The notes under the pieces are model-generated. The model saw nothing but the letters and a program-made list of their open reading frames with translations. It made no database searches and was not told where the DNA came from. Positions 8,611-17,381 of a stretch of 64,000 nucleotides of DNA are shown here, piece after piece. Both the position numbers and the translations under genes were made by a program. The DNA is from CAYZED01 sp964477445 (lineage in GTDB: Bacteria > Bacillota > Clostridia > Lutisporales > Lutisporaceae). Positions within the stretch are counted from its first letter, which is position 1. Each line of letters opens with the position of its first letter. The stretch lies in the NCBI GenBank assembly GCA_964477445.1, contig CAYZED010000013.1, positions 1 to 64,000 of the forward strand. Direction: 5' to 3'.

Positions 8611-8865
8611 TTCAACAACTCCGTCATCATATCATCAACATCATCATATCCCTTATAACCTTGAGGATTAAGCTTCATTTTTTCAACTTCATCAATAGCA
8701 CCAATCGTTTCTGGATTTGGCATATTTCGAGAAAGTGTGAAAGGTATTCTTTGTTCTCTAACAGCTTGCTTTGTAAAAGCAATAATTGCAGCTGTCATCG
8801 ACAAACCTAGATCTGAAAACAATTCTTCTGCCTGTTTTTTTAGCTGTTCATCCATTCTGATAGTA
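8607..8865 (-). CDS. dinJ: DinJ/RelB-family antitoxin, 5-prime end in gap
   Basis: At least 82 residues beginning TIRMDEQLKKQAEELFSD in the usual RelB/DinJ ribbon-helix-helix style, ending VDDMMTELLK. The DNA upstream of codon TIR is missing in ten N at 8866-8875. The fragment at 4522-4575 shows the likely missing start, (M)STTNV. It overlaps yafQ by four bases. No promoter is visible because only about a dozen bases separate the gap from the terminator of the upstream gene. Confidence 0.88.
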
Positions 8866-8888
8866 NNNNNNNNNNTTAATTATATTAC

Positions 8889-8924
8889 AAAACATGTGCC
8901 TTGTAAATACACGGCACATGTTTT
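8889..8924 (-). terminator. Terminator after the phosphoesterase gene
   Basis: A perfect 12-bp stem (AAAACATGTGCC with GGCACATGTTTT) around a 12-base loop, followed by a T-rich stretch on the minus strand. Confidence 0.65.
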
Positions 8925-8992
8925 GATTAAAAGACTTTAACGATGAAACCAAATTATTGAGGAAACAAATTATTTATTCACCATACTCATGC

Positions 8993-9538
8993 TTATTCTT
9001 TAGTTTCATCATCAAATCCAAATATCATTGATTTTGTCAATTCAATAACTTTCTCAATACTTATTGGCTCATAGTTAAATAAATCAACACCAACATTTAA
9101 TATACGGCCACTAATTTCAAATGGTAATTTATTAGAGTGTATACGACCATGTAAATGGATTGACCCATAGTGTTTTTTATTCCAAGTTGCCATCGGATAG
9201 TGCATCAAACAAATTTTAACCCCATTACGATTAATTTCTATATAATCAGCTACTTGTTCAAAATATTTTTCTACCCACACTTTATTTGCAAAATAATCAT
9301 GATTACCTTTAACCAATATCTTTTTACCTTTTAAGCGTTCCATAATAGCTGCAACATCTGATTCCTTCTTACTAAAAGTCATATCACCAAGAATATATAC
9401 TGTATCGTTTTTGTGTACAATTTTATTCCAACGATTAATCATAGCCTCGTTCATTTCTCTTACATCTGTAAAAGGACGAGACTCATATCTCAAAATATTA
9501 CTATGACCAAAATGTTGGTCTGCTGTGAAATATATCAT
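8993..9538 (-). CDS. Calcineurin-like metallophosphoesterase
   Basis: A 181-residue single-domain enzyme with all the metal-binding motifs of the calcineurin-like superfamily in order: TADQHFGH, LGDMTF, KGNHDYF, MHYP and HLHGRIH. It resembles the COG4186 phosphoesterases. The substrate is unknown. The gene lies about 85 bases downstream of the SecB-like gene on the same strand and ahead of a strong terminator, so it may be the last gene of the antitoxin/SecB-like operon. Confidence 0.85.
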   Translation of the reverse strand: MIYFTADQHFGHSNILRYESRPFTDVREMNEAMINRWNKIVHKNDTVYILGDMTFSKKESDVAAIMERLKGKKILVKGNHDYFANKVWVEKYFEQVADYIEINRNGVKICLMHYPMATWNKKHYGSIHLHGRIHSNKLPFEISGRILNVGVDLFNYEPISIEKVIELTKSMIFGFDDETKE

Positions 9539-9625
9539 TTAACCACCTCTGTAAAAAAATATCTTTAAGTCTATAAGGACTCAAAATTAAATCAAAACGG
9601 AATCAATTATTATTTCCGTAACCCG

Positions 9626-10036
9626 CTAATTCTCATTAAAATTCATAAGTGGAATAACTAACGGCGGCATATTTGCTTCTACTGTAACAAACGTTATTAT
9701 CGGTCTAAGATATCCGTAAAGAATTGCCGGTGCGTTTTGTTTTAACATTATCTCAAGCATATCTTTCTTTTTTTCCAAATGTTCATCCCATTTAAAAAGC
9801 CCTTCTATTTCTAAATTAATAACAAAAGGAACATCCTTAAACTCAGCCGTTCTAAAAACGCCCAGATTCAACACCTCTAATGCTTCATGCTGATCCTCGT
9901 CTTCACCATGTATAACTTGTATTTGATTATTTATCTGAAGCTTCAGATCGTTCCCAAACACGAAGTCTTTATTTGTACTATATTGTAAATTCGTTATTCT
10001 TGGTTTTCCAATTAGTTGAAAATTGCTCTCTTTCAA
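9626..10036 (-). CDS. SecB-like chaperone of a TAC-type module
   Basis: 136 residues. The C-terminal half matches the SecB fold signature: FVINLEIEGLF, then NAPAILYGYLRPIITFVTVEA and the PPLVIPLMNF tail. True export SecB is rare in Firmicutes. SecB-like proteins there are usually dedicated chaperones of toxin-antitoxin-chaperone (TAC) systems, folding an unstable antitoxin. That reading fits here because the gene starts 11 bases after the MqsA/YgiT-like antitoxin. Confidence 0.8.
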   Translation of the reverse strand: MKESNFQLIGKPRITNLQYSTNKDFVFGNDLKLQINNQIQVIHGEDEDQHEALEVLNLGVFRTAEFKDVPFVINLEIEGLFKWDEHLEKKKDMLEIMLKQNAPAILYGYLRPIITFVTVEANMPPLVIPLMNFNEN

Positions 10037-10047
10037 TTTATTCTCCT

Positions 10048-10719
10048 TTATGCTGAAAAATTATAAGTTTCAGGTACATAATTAGGATTCAATATGTATC
10101 CATTCCCATTTGCACAGGCTGTGTTATTAATCTGCTCCATATAATTACTAGCTTTCATGTTAATTTTGCTATTTGTTGCAGCTACCTGTATATAATTCAT
10201 AACAAATGATTCATTTATATAGGGATTATTTTTTCTTTCAACTAGTAAAACCGTGGCTTCCATGCACTTTCTATAACTTTTTTCGCCAATTTGTCCTTTC
10301 GCATTCTCAAGCATAATTAAGAACCATTCAGGGTCAGTGTCTATTTTTCTCAGAACAAAATCATTAGATCGTTCTTGAATAAAAAAACTTTCATATCTCG
10401 CCATTGTTGCTGCACCCCACCCAAGTATTTTTGCAAAGTCCTTTTGATTCACTTTATATTTTTTCCGAACATCTTTGATTTGTCTAGATGTAAGCAAATC
10501 CATTTTCGCTCTATATGAATCACGAATTGCAATTCCATTAAGTTTCATCATCTCTTCTGTTTCTAGATAAGCTCCTGTATTTGAACAATACTCATATATC
10601 GCTTCATAAGTAACGCCTGCATTTTTATACGTTATACTTTCATTTTCACTTATTATTTCAACATCATGCTCTTTTCCACAACTAACACATGCTTTGTTTA
10701 CTTTTTTTATAATATTCAT
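10048..10719 (-). CDS. MqsA/YgiT-type zinc-finger HTH antitoxin
   Basis: About 223 residues; ATG at 10719 preferred (AAAGGTG six bases upstream). The N-terminus has CVSCGKEH, one half of the CxxCG...CxxCG finger; the second half is degenerate (EYCSNTGAYLE). An XRE-type helix-turn-helix follows (LTSRQIKDVRKKYKVNQKDF, then LGWGAATMARYE). The ~100-residue C-terminal extension with an aromatic tail (NPNYVPETYNFSA) is where TAC antitoxins carry a chaperone-addiction segment. The SecB-like gene follows immediately. No toxin gene is found on either side. Confidence 0.75.
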   Translation of the reverse strand: MNIIKKVNKACVSCGKEHDVEIISENESITYKNAGVTYEAIYEYCSNTGAYLETEEMMKLNGIAIRDSYRAKMDLLTSRQIKDVRKKYKVNQKDFAKILGWGAATMARYESFFIQERSNDFVLRKIDTDPEWFLIMLENAKGQIGEKSYRKCMEATVLLVERKNNPYINESFVMNYIQVAATNSKINMKASNYMEQINNTACANGNGYILNPNYVPETYNFSA

Positions 10720-10837
10720 TCTTTTCACCTTTCCTTCCTATATGGAAAACTTAAATCGTTATATTTCCATTCAGCGTAGTGAAATGATCTTACAAGTACA
10801 TAGTTTTCGAATATTTCAACTCTGTTTTCATGGCCTA

Positions 10838-10866
10838 ATTATAGCACTGCTATTATTCATGGTCAA
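10838..10866 (-). promoter_or_regulatory. Promoter of the antitoxin/SecB-like operon
   Basis: Minus-strand TTGACC, 17-base spacer, TATAAT: a near-consensus vegetative promoter with a leader of about 110 bases. Confidence 0.7.
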
Positions 10867-10870
10867 TTTT

Positions 10871-10890
10871 TCAGCATCATATGATACTGA
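10871..10890. promoter_or_regulatory. Candidate antitoxin operator
   Basis: A 20-base palindrome, TCAGCATCATATGATACTGA, with one mismatched pair. It lies immediately upstream of the -35 element, a position consistent with autoregulation by the HTH antitoxin. Confidence 0.55.
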
Positions 10891-10928
10891 AAATTCATTC
10901 GCATACATTTTTGATATCCCCATAAAAT

Positions 10929-10972
10929 CAAAAAAACTATATGACGTTTTGCTTTCCAACAAAATCATATAG
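10929..10972 (-). terminator. Hairpin with T tract in the divergent intergenic region
   Basis: On the minus strand CTATATGA-TTTTG ... CAAAA-CG-TCATATAG folds into a hairpin followed by TTTTTTT. It reads as a terminator upstream of the antitoxin promoter, although no minus-strand gene precedes it. The rest of 10973-11100 shows nothing recognisable. Confidence 0.5.
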
Positions 10973-11103
10973 GTTTTCAGTTCTGCATTTTATCTTTATC
11001 AGCCAAGAGGTTAACTAAAAAGAGTTTCTATATTAATTCCTCTTGAAACTTCCCAATATTTGTAATATAATAAATGGTACATTTTCCCTTTTGTCTTTAG
11101 TTA

Positions 11104-11132
11104 TTGAATCTTCTTAGTATCCGTGATACAAT
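11104..11132 (+). promoter_or_regulatory. Promoter of higBA
   Basis: TTGAAT, 17-base spacer, TACAAT, about 40 bases before the higB start. Confidence 0.5.
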
Positions 11133-11171
11133 TTTAATATGATGATAAATATTACATCAGATTGGAGCTTA

Positions 11172-11552
11172 ATGTACGAAATCATTTTCTATCACAATAA
11201 AAAAAGAGAAAGCGAGCTCTTAGATTTTTTAGAATACTTAAATGCAAAATCAAATAATGATAAAAATGCTCGTATTATGTTAAAGCAGTTCACTCTATAT
11301 ATAAATATTTTGTCTAAAACCGGAATTCTTTCAGGAGCTCCATTTGTGAAACACATTCAAGACAAGTTATGGGAACTTCGTCCAGGTCGAAACAGAGTTC
11401 TGTTTTTTGTTTGGCAAAGTAATCAAATAATACTTCTTCATCATTTTTTTAAAACCTCACAAAAAACCCCAAAATCAGAAATTGAAAAGGCCTCTCGTGA
11501 GCTTTCTGATTGGATTGAAAGGAATGCTAGTAATGGAAAAAAATCAATTTGA
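11172..11552 (+). CDS. HigB-like RelE-superfamily toxin
   Basis: A 126-residue protein of the phage Gp49/HigB-like RelE superfamily. It starts YEIIFYHNKKRESELLDFL and has the core LWELRPGRNRVLFFVWQSN and LLHHFFKTSQKTP, matching ribosome-dependent mRNA interferases. The ATG at 11172, preceded by TTGGAG, is preferred over an upstream ATG at 11139 that has no ribosome site and would coincide with the transcription start. It overlaps the antitoxin gene by 20 bases, with the toxin first as in all higBA operons. Confidence 0.85.
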   Translation: MYEIIFYHNKKRESELLDFLEYLNAKSNNDKNARIMLKQFTLYINILSKTGILSGAPFVKHIQDKLWELRPGRNRVLFFVWQSNQIILLHHFFKTSQKTPKSEIEKASRELSDWIERNASNGKKSI

Positions 11553-11811
11553 ATGGTCAATCATAAAATCAAACTTAACCTCTCTATCAGAAACAGAGAA
11601 GGAAGAAATTGAAATCATAACCGATATTGTTGTCCAAATGATAAATCAACGTAATAGTCTAGGTATTAGTCAACGTGAGCTTGAAACAATTACCGGAATC
11701 AATCAAGCTGCAATTTGCAGAATTGAAAAAATGAAAAACATTCCGCAACTTGACACGCTCATCCGACTGATGAAACCCCTTGGACTAAAACTTACAATAA
11801 GCAAGATATAG
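11533..11811 (+). CDS. HigA-like XRE antitoxin
   Basis: A 92-residue antitoxin with a C-terminal XRE helix-turn-helix (LGISQRELETITGINQAAI, then RIEKMKNIPQLDTLIRLM). It starts at the ATG at 11533 behind GAAAGGAA; a longer frame from 11482 is inside the toxin gene. It neutralises the adjacent toxin and probably represses the operon. Confidence 0.87.
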   Translation: MEKNQFEWSIIKSNLTSLSETEKEEIEIITDIVVQMINQRNSLGISQRELETITGINQAAICRIEKMKNIPQLDTLIRLMKPLGLKLTISKI

Positions 11812-12043
11812 TGCTTGTGCATATCTACATTAACAACTTCCCATGTTATAATCCTTACATTCGTTGTAAATACTAAGACTCAAAATATTCATCCGAAACA
11901 CACCTTATTAGACTTAAGATGTAAATAAGACATTTTTATAAATGCGTATAACCATAAGCACGACTTACTTCGTAAACGTGTGGTGCAAAATCAATGTATG
12001 ATCTTTTTATTTGCCAAATTTCTTCCACCCTTCACCAAGGTGT

Positions 12044-12404
12044 CAGTTTCAGCATTTTAATTCCGCAGGCGGTTAATTAAACTCTTGTAATCAGATTCAC
12101 ATTTTAATTCCGCAGGCGGTTAATTAAACTCTTGTAATCAGTTTCAGCATTTTAATTCCGCAGGCGGTTAATTAAACTCTTGTAATCAGTTTCAGCATTT
12201 TANNNNNNNNNNNNNNNNNNNNNNNNNNNNNNNNNNNNNNNNNNNNNNNNNNNNNNNNNNNNNNNNNNNNNNNNNNNNNNNNNNNNNNNNNNNNNNNNNN
12301 NNAATTAAACTCTTGTAATCAGTTTCAGCATTTTAATTCCCTAGGCGGTTAATTAAACTCTTGTAATCAGTTTCAGCATTTTAATTCCCTAGGCGGTTAA
12401 TTAA
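12044..12404. repeat. 48-bp tandem repeat array (with 100-N gap)
   Basis: At least six copies of a 48-base unit starting CAGTTTCAGCATTTTAATTC and containing CGCAGGCGGTTAATTAA. Copies left of the gap carry CCGCAGG, those right of it CCCTAGG; one copy is 47 bases. The 100 N at 12203-12302 are a scaffold placeholder, so the true copy number is unknown. Each unit can form a hairpin (TTAATT-CCGC / GCGG-tt-AATTAA). There are no unique spacers, so this is not CRISPR. The bases 11812-12043 between higA and the array show no gene. Confidence 0.85.
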
Positions 12405-12490
12405 AAAGAGTCTCTATACGTCAAAATTTTTCGAGCGACGCTTCGCTATAGCTCAGAAAAATTTTGACAAGAGACTCTAATTAATTAACC
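12395..12490 (-). terminator. Long inverted repeat / terminator of guaA
   Basis: A 96-base imperfect palindrome just past the guaA stop codon. Its arms run GGTTAATTAA...AGAGTCTCT...TCAAAATTTTTC and are repeated in reverse on the other side around a short GACGCTTCGCTATA-like centre. The outer GGTTAATTAA is shared with the 48-bp tandem repeat. It could act as a terminator or be a MITE-like element. Confidence 0.6.
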
Positions 12491-12495
12491 TTCTA

Positions 12496-14028
12496 TTATT
12501 CCCACTCAATGGTTGCTGGCGGTTTACTTGTTATATCATATACAATCCTATTTACATGGTCTACTTCATTTACTATTCTTACACTTATTTTCTCCAAAAC
12601 ATCGTATGGGATTCTCGCCCAGTCTGCTGTCATAGCGTCTGAAGTCGTTACTGCTCTCAGTGCGATAGTGTATGAGTATGTTCTTTCATCTCCCATAACG
12701 CCTACGCTTCTGATTCCCGGTAAGCACGCGAAGTACTGCCAAATATCTCTGTCAAGTCCAGCTTTTGCGATTTCATCTCTTAAAACAAAATCCGCTTCCT
12801 GAACAATTTTGATTTTTTCTTCTGTAACTTCTCCGAGTACTCTGATCCCGAGTCCTGGTCCTGGGAACGGTTGTCTAAACACGTGTTTCTCAGGAATTCC
12901 TAGCTCTAGTCCCACTAATCTTACTTCATCCTTAAACAGCATGTTTAAAGGCTCTATAAGAGAGAATTTCATGTCTTCTGGCAATCCACCTACGTTATGG
13001 TGAGATTTGATGACTGAAGCTGTTTTTGTGCCTGATTCGATGACATCTGGGTATATTGTCCCCTGTACAAGGAAATCAATATCTCCTAGCTTTTTAGATT
13101 CTGCTTCGAATATTCTTATAAATTCTTCGCCAATGATTTTTCTCTTCTTTTCAGGATCCGAAACACCTTTTAGTTTTCCTAAGAAATGTGGTCCTGCATT
13201 AACTCTAATTAAATTCAAATTAAAATCGTTAGCAAACATTTGCTCAACTTGATCACCTTCGTCTTTTCTTAAAAGACCGTGGTCTACGAAAACACATGTT
13301 AGCTGATCGCCGACTGCTCTATGCACCAAAACCGCTGCAACTGAAGAGTCAACGCCGCCGCTGAGTGCGCAAAGTACCTTTTTGTCTCCAACTTTTGCTT
13401 TAATAGCCGCTACAGTTTCTTCAATATAATTTCCCATAGTCCAATTTCCTTTAAGACCACAGATATTATATAAGAAGTTCTTCAAAACCATTCTGCCGCA
13501 TTCGGTATGCTCAACTTCTGGGTGGAACTGAACGCCATAGAATTTTCTGTTTTCGTCTGCCATTGCAGCTACTGGGCAAGTATCTGTTTTTCCGATTACC
13601 TCAAAACCAGCTGGTGGCTTCGATACGAAACATGTGTGGCTCATCCAACATATGCTTTGTTCGGCAACTTTATCAAACAAAACTTCATCTTTAAGGTTAA
13701 CAATTGTTTTACCATATTCTCTTTTGTCGGCTGTGGCTACTTTGCCACCTAGCATTTGTGCCATGAGCTGTTGTCCATAACAAATTCCCAGTATTGGAAC
13801 ATCTAGTTCAAATATTTCTGGCTGACAAAGCGGAGCATTATCTTCGAAAACACTCGCAGGTCCTCCAGTGAATATTATTGCTTTTGGATTTTTTGCCTTA
13901 ACTTCCTCTATTGAAATGTCAAAAGGAACCACTTCACAATATACATTAACTTCTCTTACTCTGCGAGCGATAAGTTGGTTATACTGACCACCAAAGTCAA
14001 GTATAAGAACTAACTCTTTATCTTCCAT
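12496..14028 (-). CDS. guaA: GMP synthase (glutamine-hydrolysing)
   Basis: A 510-residue protein converting XMP to GMP. The N-terminal class I glutamine amidotransferase has its catalytic cysteine in GICYGQQLM and FHPEVEHTE. The ATP pyrophosphatase P-loop is ALSGGVDSS at about residue 220, and the dimerisation domain ends in the invariant KPPATIEWE. Full length. It follows guaB on the same strand after 139 bases, completing the IMP to GMP route. Confidence 0.98.
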   Translation of the reverse strand: MEDKELVLILDFGGQYNQLIARRVREVNVYCEVVPFDISIEEVKAKNPKAIIFTGGPASVFEDNAPLCQPEIFELDVPILGICYGQQLMAQMLGGKVATADKREYGKTIVNLKDEVLFDKVAEQSICWMSHTCFVSKPPAGFEVIGKTDTCPVAAMADENRKFYGVQFHPEVEHTECGRMVLKNFLYNICGLKGNWTMGNYIEETVAAIKAKVGDKKVLCALSGGVDSSVAAVLVHRAVGDQLTCVFVDHGLLRKDEGDQVEQMFANDFNLNLIRVNAGPHFLGKLKGVSDPEKKRKIIGEEFIRIFEAESKKLGDIDFLVQGTIYPDVIESGTKTASVIKSHHNVGGLPEDMKFSLIEPLNMLFKDEVRLVGLELGIPEKHVFRQPFPGPGLGIRVLGEVTEEKIKIVQEADFVLRDEIAKAGLDRDIWQYFACLPGIRSVGVMGDERTYSYTIALRAVTTSDAMTADWARIPYDVLEKISVRIVNEVDHVNRIVYDITSKPPATIEWE

Positions 14029-14167
14029 TTGTAATTCTCCATTCTAAAATTTGCCAATCCGCTTGGCACATTAATTCCATAACATTTGACTTCTTCATCG
14101 AAATTTTCTCGTTGTTAATTACTGTAATTTCGCACTTATAACTATATGCTGTAATTTCACGCTTAAA

Positions 14168-15625
14168 TTAAACGCTATAATTCGGCGCTTCTTTGGTTAT
14201 CTGTACATCATGCGGATGACTTTCGCGAAGTCCAGCAGAAGTGATTTTCATAAACTGAGAATCTCTTCTCAGCGCTAGAATGCTTTGTGTTCCGCAGTAA
14301 CCCATTCCAGCTCTTAGTCCGCCCATCAGTTGGAATGCTGTATCTGAAAGTGTGCCTTTAAATGGTACTCTTCCCTCAATACCTTCAGGAACAAGTTTCT
14401 TTGATTCTGTATCTTCTTGGAAGTACCTGTCCTTACTACCAGCTGACATTGCTCCTAACGAACCCATACCTCTATATGATTTGAATTTTCTACCTTGAAA
14501 AATCTCTGTGTCCCCAGGGCTCTCTTCGCATCCAGCAAGAAGACTGCCAAGCATTACCACACTGGCACCTGCCGCTATTGCTTTTACTACATCACCACTA
14601 TATTTTATGCCACCATCAGCAATAATTGGAACGCCATATTTATCTGCTTCCATAGCGCAGTCATAAACTGCTGTAATCTGTGGGACTCCCACCCCTGCAA
14701 CTACACGAGTAGTACAAATTGACCCCGGTCCAATACCCACTTTTATGCTATCTGCTCCAGCTTCAATGAGTGCTTTGGTTCCAGCGGCAGTTGCCACATT
14801 ACCAGCAATAATCTGTAGTTCTGGGTATTTATTTTTTATGGTTTTTACGGCTTCGATTACGTTTTTTGAGTGCCCATGGGCCGTATCAAGAACTATAACG
14901 TCAACTTTAGATTTCACTAGTGCATCCACTCTTTGCATCATGTCCACTGTAACTCCTACTCCAGCTCCAACGTAAAGTCTACCCTGTGAATCTTTTGCTG
15001 AGTTAGGATATTGAATATTTTTTTCGATATCTTTAATTGTAATCAAACCCTTAAGATATCCTTCATCATCTACTAATGGAAGTTTTTCAATTTTGTTTTT
15101 CTTAAGTATTTCTTGAGCCTCTTTAATGTCAGTTCCTACTGGCGCTGTTATTAGATTTTTTTTTGTCATAACTTCATGAATTGGTCTTTTAAAATTTGTC
15201 TCGAATCTTAAATCTCTGTTGGTCAAAATCCCAACTAATTTGCCACTTTCATCAGTAATAGGAACTCCAGAAATTCTGTATCTTTCCATAAGTTGATTTG
15301 CACTTTCTACCAGATGATCAGGTGTTAAATGAAAAGGATCCACTATTACGCCGTGTTCTGATCTTTTAACTCTATCAACTTCAAGGGCTTGCTCCTCTAT
15401 AGTCATGTTTTTATGAATTATACCAATACCGCCTTCACGTGCGATAGCAATTGCCATTTTTGACTCCGTTACCGTGTCCATTCCTGCTGACATTAGTGGT
15501 ATGTTTAACTTTAGTTTTTTTGTTAAAAATGTGCTAGTGTCAGTGTCCTTAGGGATGAAATCGGATTTTGCAGGCACAAGAAGAACGTCATCAAACGTTA
15601 CGCCTTCTTTCAGAAATTTTTCCAT
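14168..15625 (-). CDS. guaB: IMP dehydrogenase
   Basis: 485 residues. The catalytic TIM barrel (TFDDVLLVPAKSDF at the N-terminus; active-site cysteine in GSICTTRVVAGVGVPQ) is interrupted by two CBS domains at about residues 95-210. The flap is RGMGSLGAM...YFQ. It oxidises IMP to XMP, the rate-limiting step of guanine nucleotide synthesis. RBS AAAGAGGTG precedes ATG. I looked for a purine riboswitch in the 150-base upstream region and did not see the conserved core. Confidence 0.98.
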   Translation of the reverse strand: MEKFLKEGVTFDDVLLVPAKSDFIPKDTDTSTFLTKKLKLNIPLMSAGMDTVTESKMAIAIAREGGIGIIHKNMTIEEQALEVDRVKRSEHGVIVDPFHLTPDHLVESANQLMERYRISGVPITDESGKLVGILTNRDLRFETNFKRPIHEVMTKKNLITAPVGTDIKEAQEILKKNKIEKLPLVDDEGYLKGLITIKDIEKNIQYPNSAKDSQGRLYVGAGVGVTVDMMQRVDALVKSKVDVIVLDTAHGHSKNVIEAVKTIKNKYPELQIIAGNVATAAGTKALIEAGADSIKVGIGPGSICTTRVVAGVGVPQITAVYDCAMEADKYGVPIIADGGIKYSGDVVKAIAAGASVVMLGSLLAGCEESPGDTEIFQGRKFKSYRGMGSLGAMSAGSKDRYFQEDTESKKLVPEGIEGRVPFKGTLSDTAFQLMGGLRAGMGYCGTQSILALRRDSQFMKITSAGLRESHPHDVQITKEAPNYSV

Positions 15626-15776
15626 GATACACCTCTTTCTTTTAATAAAATTATGTTAATGATTGATTTTCAGTTAATAATATGTTTTGTTCAGTTACAT
15701 TATATGTTTTATAAGACCTGCTTATAAAAGCTGGTGTGTTACATTTCATATTCTAAACAGTATAGAAAAATATTTA

Positions 15777-17381
15777 TTAAATGTCAACACTTTTGAGATA
15801 TTCGCAAAGTGCTGCATTGTAAGCATTTGTTACAGATATTCCATATTTTTGTGCTGCTTTTTTACAGTCCTCAAATTCTGGAATTGCCTTTAAAAATTTA
15901 CCGTTAAAACTGCCTACTTTTATTCTTATACCTGAATCTTTAATGATAATTTCTTCATATTTTCTATCAAGAATACTACGATTTTTTCTAGAATATCTAA
16001 CGCCAAATGTACTAGTATTTTCAAATATTTTGTTTAAAATATTGTCAAAATCAATTTCCTTAGACAAAATAGAAATTTTGTATGCAGGTCTGTTTTTTTT
16101 CATAAATATTGGTTCAACCCATGCGTCAAGGGCTCCTTCGTCAAAAATCCCAGTTAGGAAGTTACCTATCAATTCCGAGGTCATATCATCAATGTTAGTC
16201 TCAATTTCAATAATATCTTCTGCATTTTTTTCTAAAAAATCTTCAGAATCAGCTTCCGATTCAATTAACATAGTTCTTACTACGTTAGGTCTTTCATAAG
16301 TCTTTTTTCCAGCTCCATAACCTGTCGCTAATATCTTTCCAGATGGTGGAGAAGAGAACAAATCAGCAAGGGCCACTGCTATAGCCGCACCCGTAGGCGT
16401 TACCATTTCAAAGTCATACTTCTCCCAAACTACTGGAATCCCCGACAATATTTCAGCTGTAGCAGGGGCCGGAAGCGGTATAATTCCGTGATTGCATTTC
16501 ACGAAACCTCTTGTCATAGGAAGCGGCGAAAAGATTATCTTCTGTGGTTTCAACCAATTAATCGCTACTGCAGCTCCAACAATANNNNNNNNNNNNNNNN
16601 NNNNNNNNNNNNNNNNNNNNNNNNNNNNNNNNNNNNNNNNNNNNNNNNNNNNNNNNNNNNNNNNNNNNNNNNNNNNNNNNNNNNNNNNNNNNNNNNNNNN
16701 NNNNNNNNNNNNNNNNNNNNNNNNNNNNNNNNNNNNNNNNNNNNNNNNNNNNNNNNNNNNNNNNNNNNNNNNNNNAAATGCACCAACTTCATGAAAGTGA
16801 ATTTCGTTAATATTTACTCCATGGATTTTGCTCTCAGCTTTCGCGATTACTGTGAAGATTTTTTTTGCGATTTCCTTCGCACCCTCTTCTAAAGAACTAT
16901 TATTTATTAAATCTGTTATGTTTTTATAGTTTCTGTCGAAATCATGGCTGTGGCTGTGGCCATGTTCATGACTGTGTCCGTGTTCCGCTTCATGATTATG
17001 CCCGTGCTTGTGGCTGTGTCCATGTTCCGCTTCATGATTATGCCCGTGCTCGTGGCTGTGTCCATGTTCCGCTTCATGATTATGCCCGTGCTCGTGGCTG
17101 TGTCCGTGTTCCGCTTCATGATTATGCCCATGCTCGTGACTGTGTCCATGTTTTGTTCCAATAAAAGTATCAGCCTCTTCCTGAAAGACAAACGCCTTAA
17201 AGGTCCTTGCTGATATTCCATTCTTTATTGTTTTGTCAAATTCAACTCGAAGCCCCTCTATTTTAAGGCTTTCAAGTGCAGATACTATTATTTCAGTCGG
17301 AACCCCAATTTCAATCAATGAAGAAAGAAACATATCTCCACTTATTCCTGAAAAACAATCCACATATAAAGTTTTCATCAT
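15777..17381 (-). CDS. larC: LarC, nickel-pincer cofactor metallochelatase, His-rich
   Basis: The start (LYVDCFSGISGDMFLSSL) and the downstream TRGFVKCNHGIIPLPAPAT, TPTGAAI and ETNIDDMTSELIG segments identify LarC. LarC inserts nickel into the pyridinium-dithiocarboxylate cofactor of lactate-racemase-type enzymes, using CTP. Here LarC1 and LarC2 are one continuous frame, without the programmed frameshift known in Lactobacillus. Residues ~75-145 contain about five repeats of HGHSHEHGHNHEAE, a likely nickel store. About 190 N (16585-16775) hide part of the middle. The ATG overlaps the larB stop by four bases. Confidence 0.93.
   Translation of the reverse strand: MMKTLYVDCFSGISGDMFLSSLIEIGVPTEIIVSALESLKIEGLRVEFDKTIKNGISARTFKAFVFQEEADTFIGTKHGHSHEHGHNHEAEHGHSHEHGHNHEAEHGHSHEHGHNHEAEHGHSHKHGHNHEAEHGHSHEHGHSHSHDFDRNYKNITDLINNSSLEEGAKEIAKKIFTVIAKAESKIHGVNINEIHFHEVGAFXXXXXXXXXXXXXXXXXXXXXXXXXXXXXXXXXXXXXXXXXXXXXXXXXXXXXXXXXXXXXXXXIVGAAVAINWLKPQKIIFSPLPMTRGFVKCNHGIIPLPAPATAEILSGIPVVWEKYDFEMVTPTGAAIAVALADLFSSPPSGKILATGYGAGKKTYERPNVVRTMLIESEADSEDFLEKNAEDIIEIETNIDDMTSELIGNFLTGIFDEGALDAWVEPIFMKKNRPAYKISILSKEIDFDNILNKIFENTSTFGVRYSRKNRSILDRKYEEIIIKDSGIRIKVGSFNGKFLKAIPEFEDCKKAAQKYGISVTNAYNAALCEYLKSVDI
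16930..17155. repeat. 42-bp in-frame tandem repeat in larC
   Basis: Four to five near-identical 42-base units, each encoding 14 residues (HGHSHEHGHNHEAE). The high nucleotide identity indicates recent expansion by slippage or recombination. Confidence 0.9.

Noticed and set aside
1..12000. Prophage or integrative element
   Set aside because: No integrase, terminase, capsid or conjugation gene is visible; the region is a mosaic of small accessory modules.
12044..12404. CRISPR-like array
   Set aside because: The 48-base units are directly adjacent, with no unique spacers, and no cas genes are present.
15626..15776. Purine riboswitch upstream of guaB
   Set aside because: The conserved junction and loop sequences are not there.
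16865..17213. Several ORFs with repeated HDYARA or FRFMIMPVLV motifs
   Set aside because: They are other-frame translations of the 42-base histidine repeat in larC.
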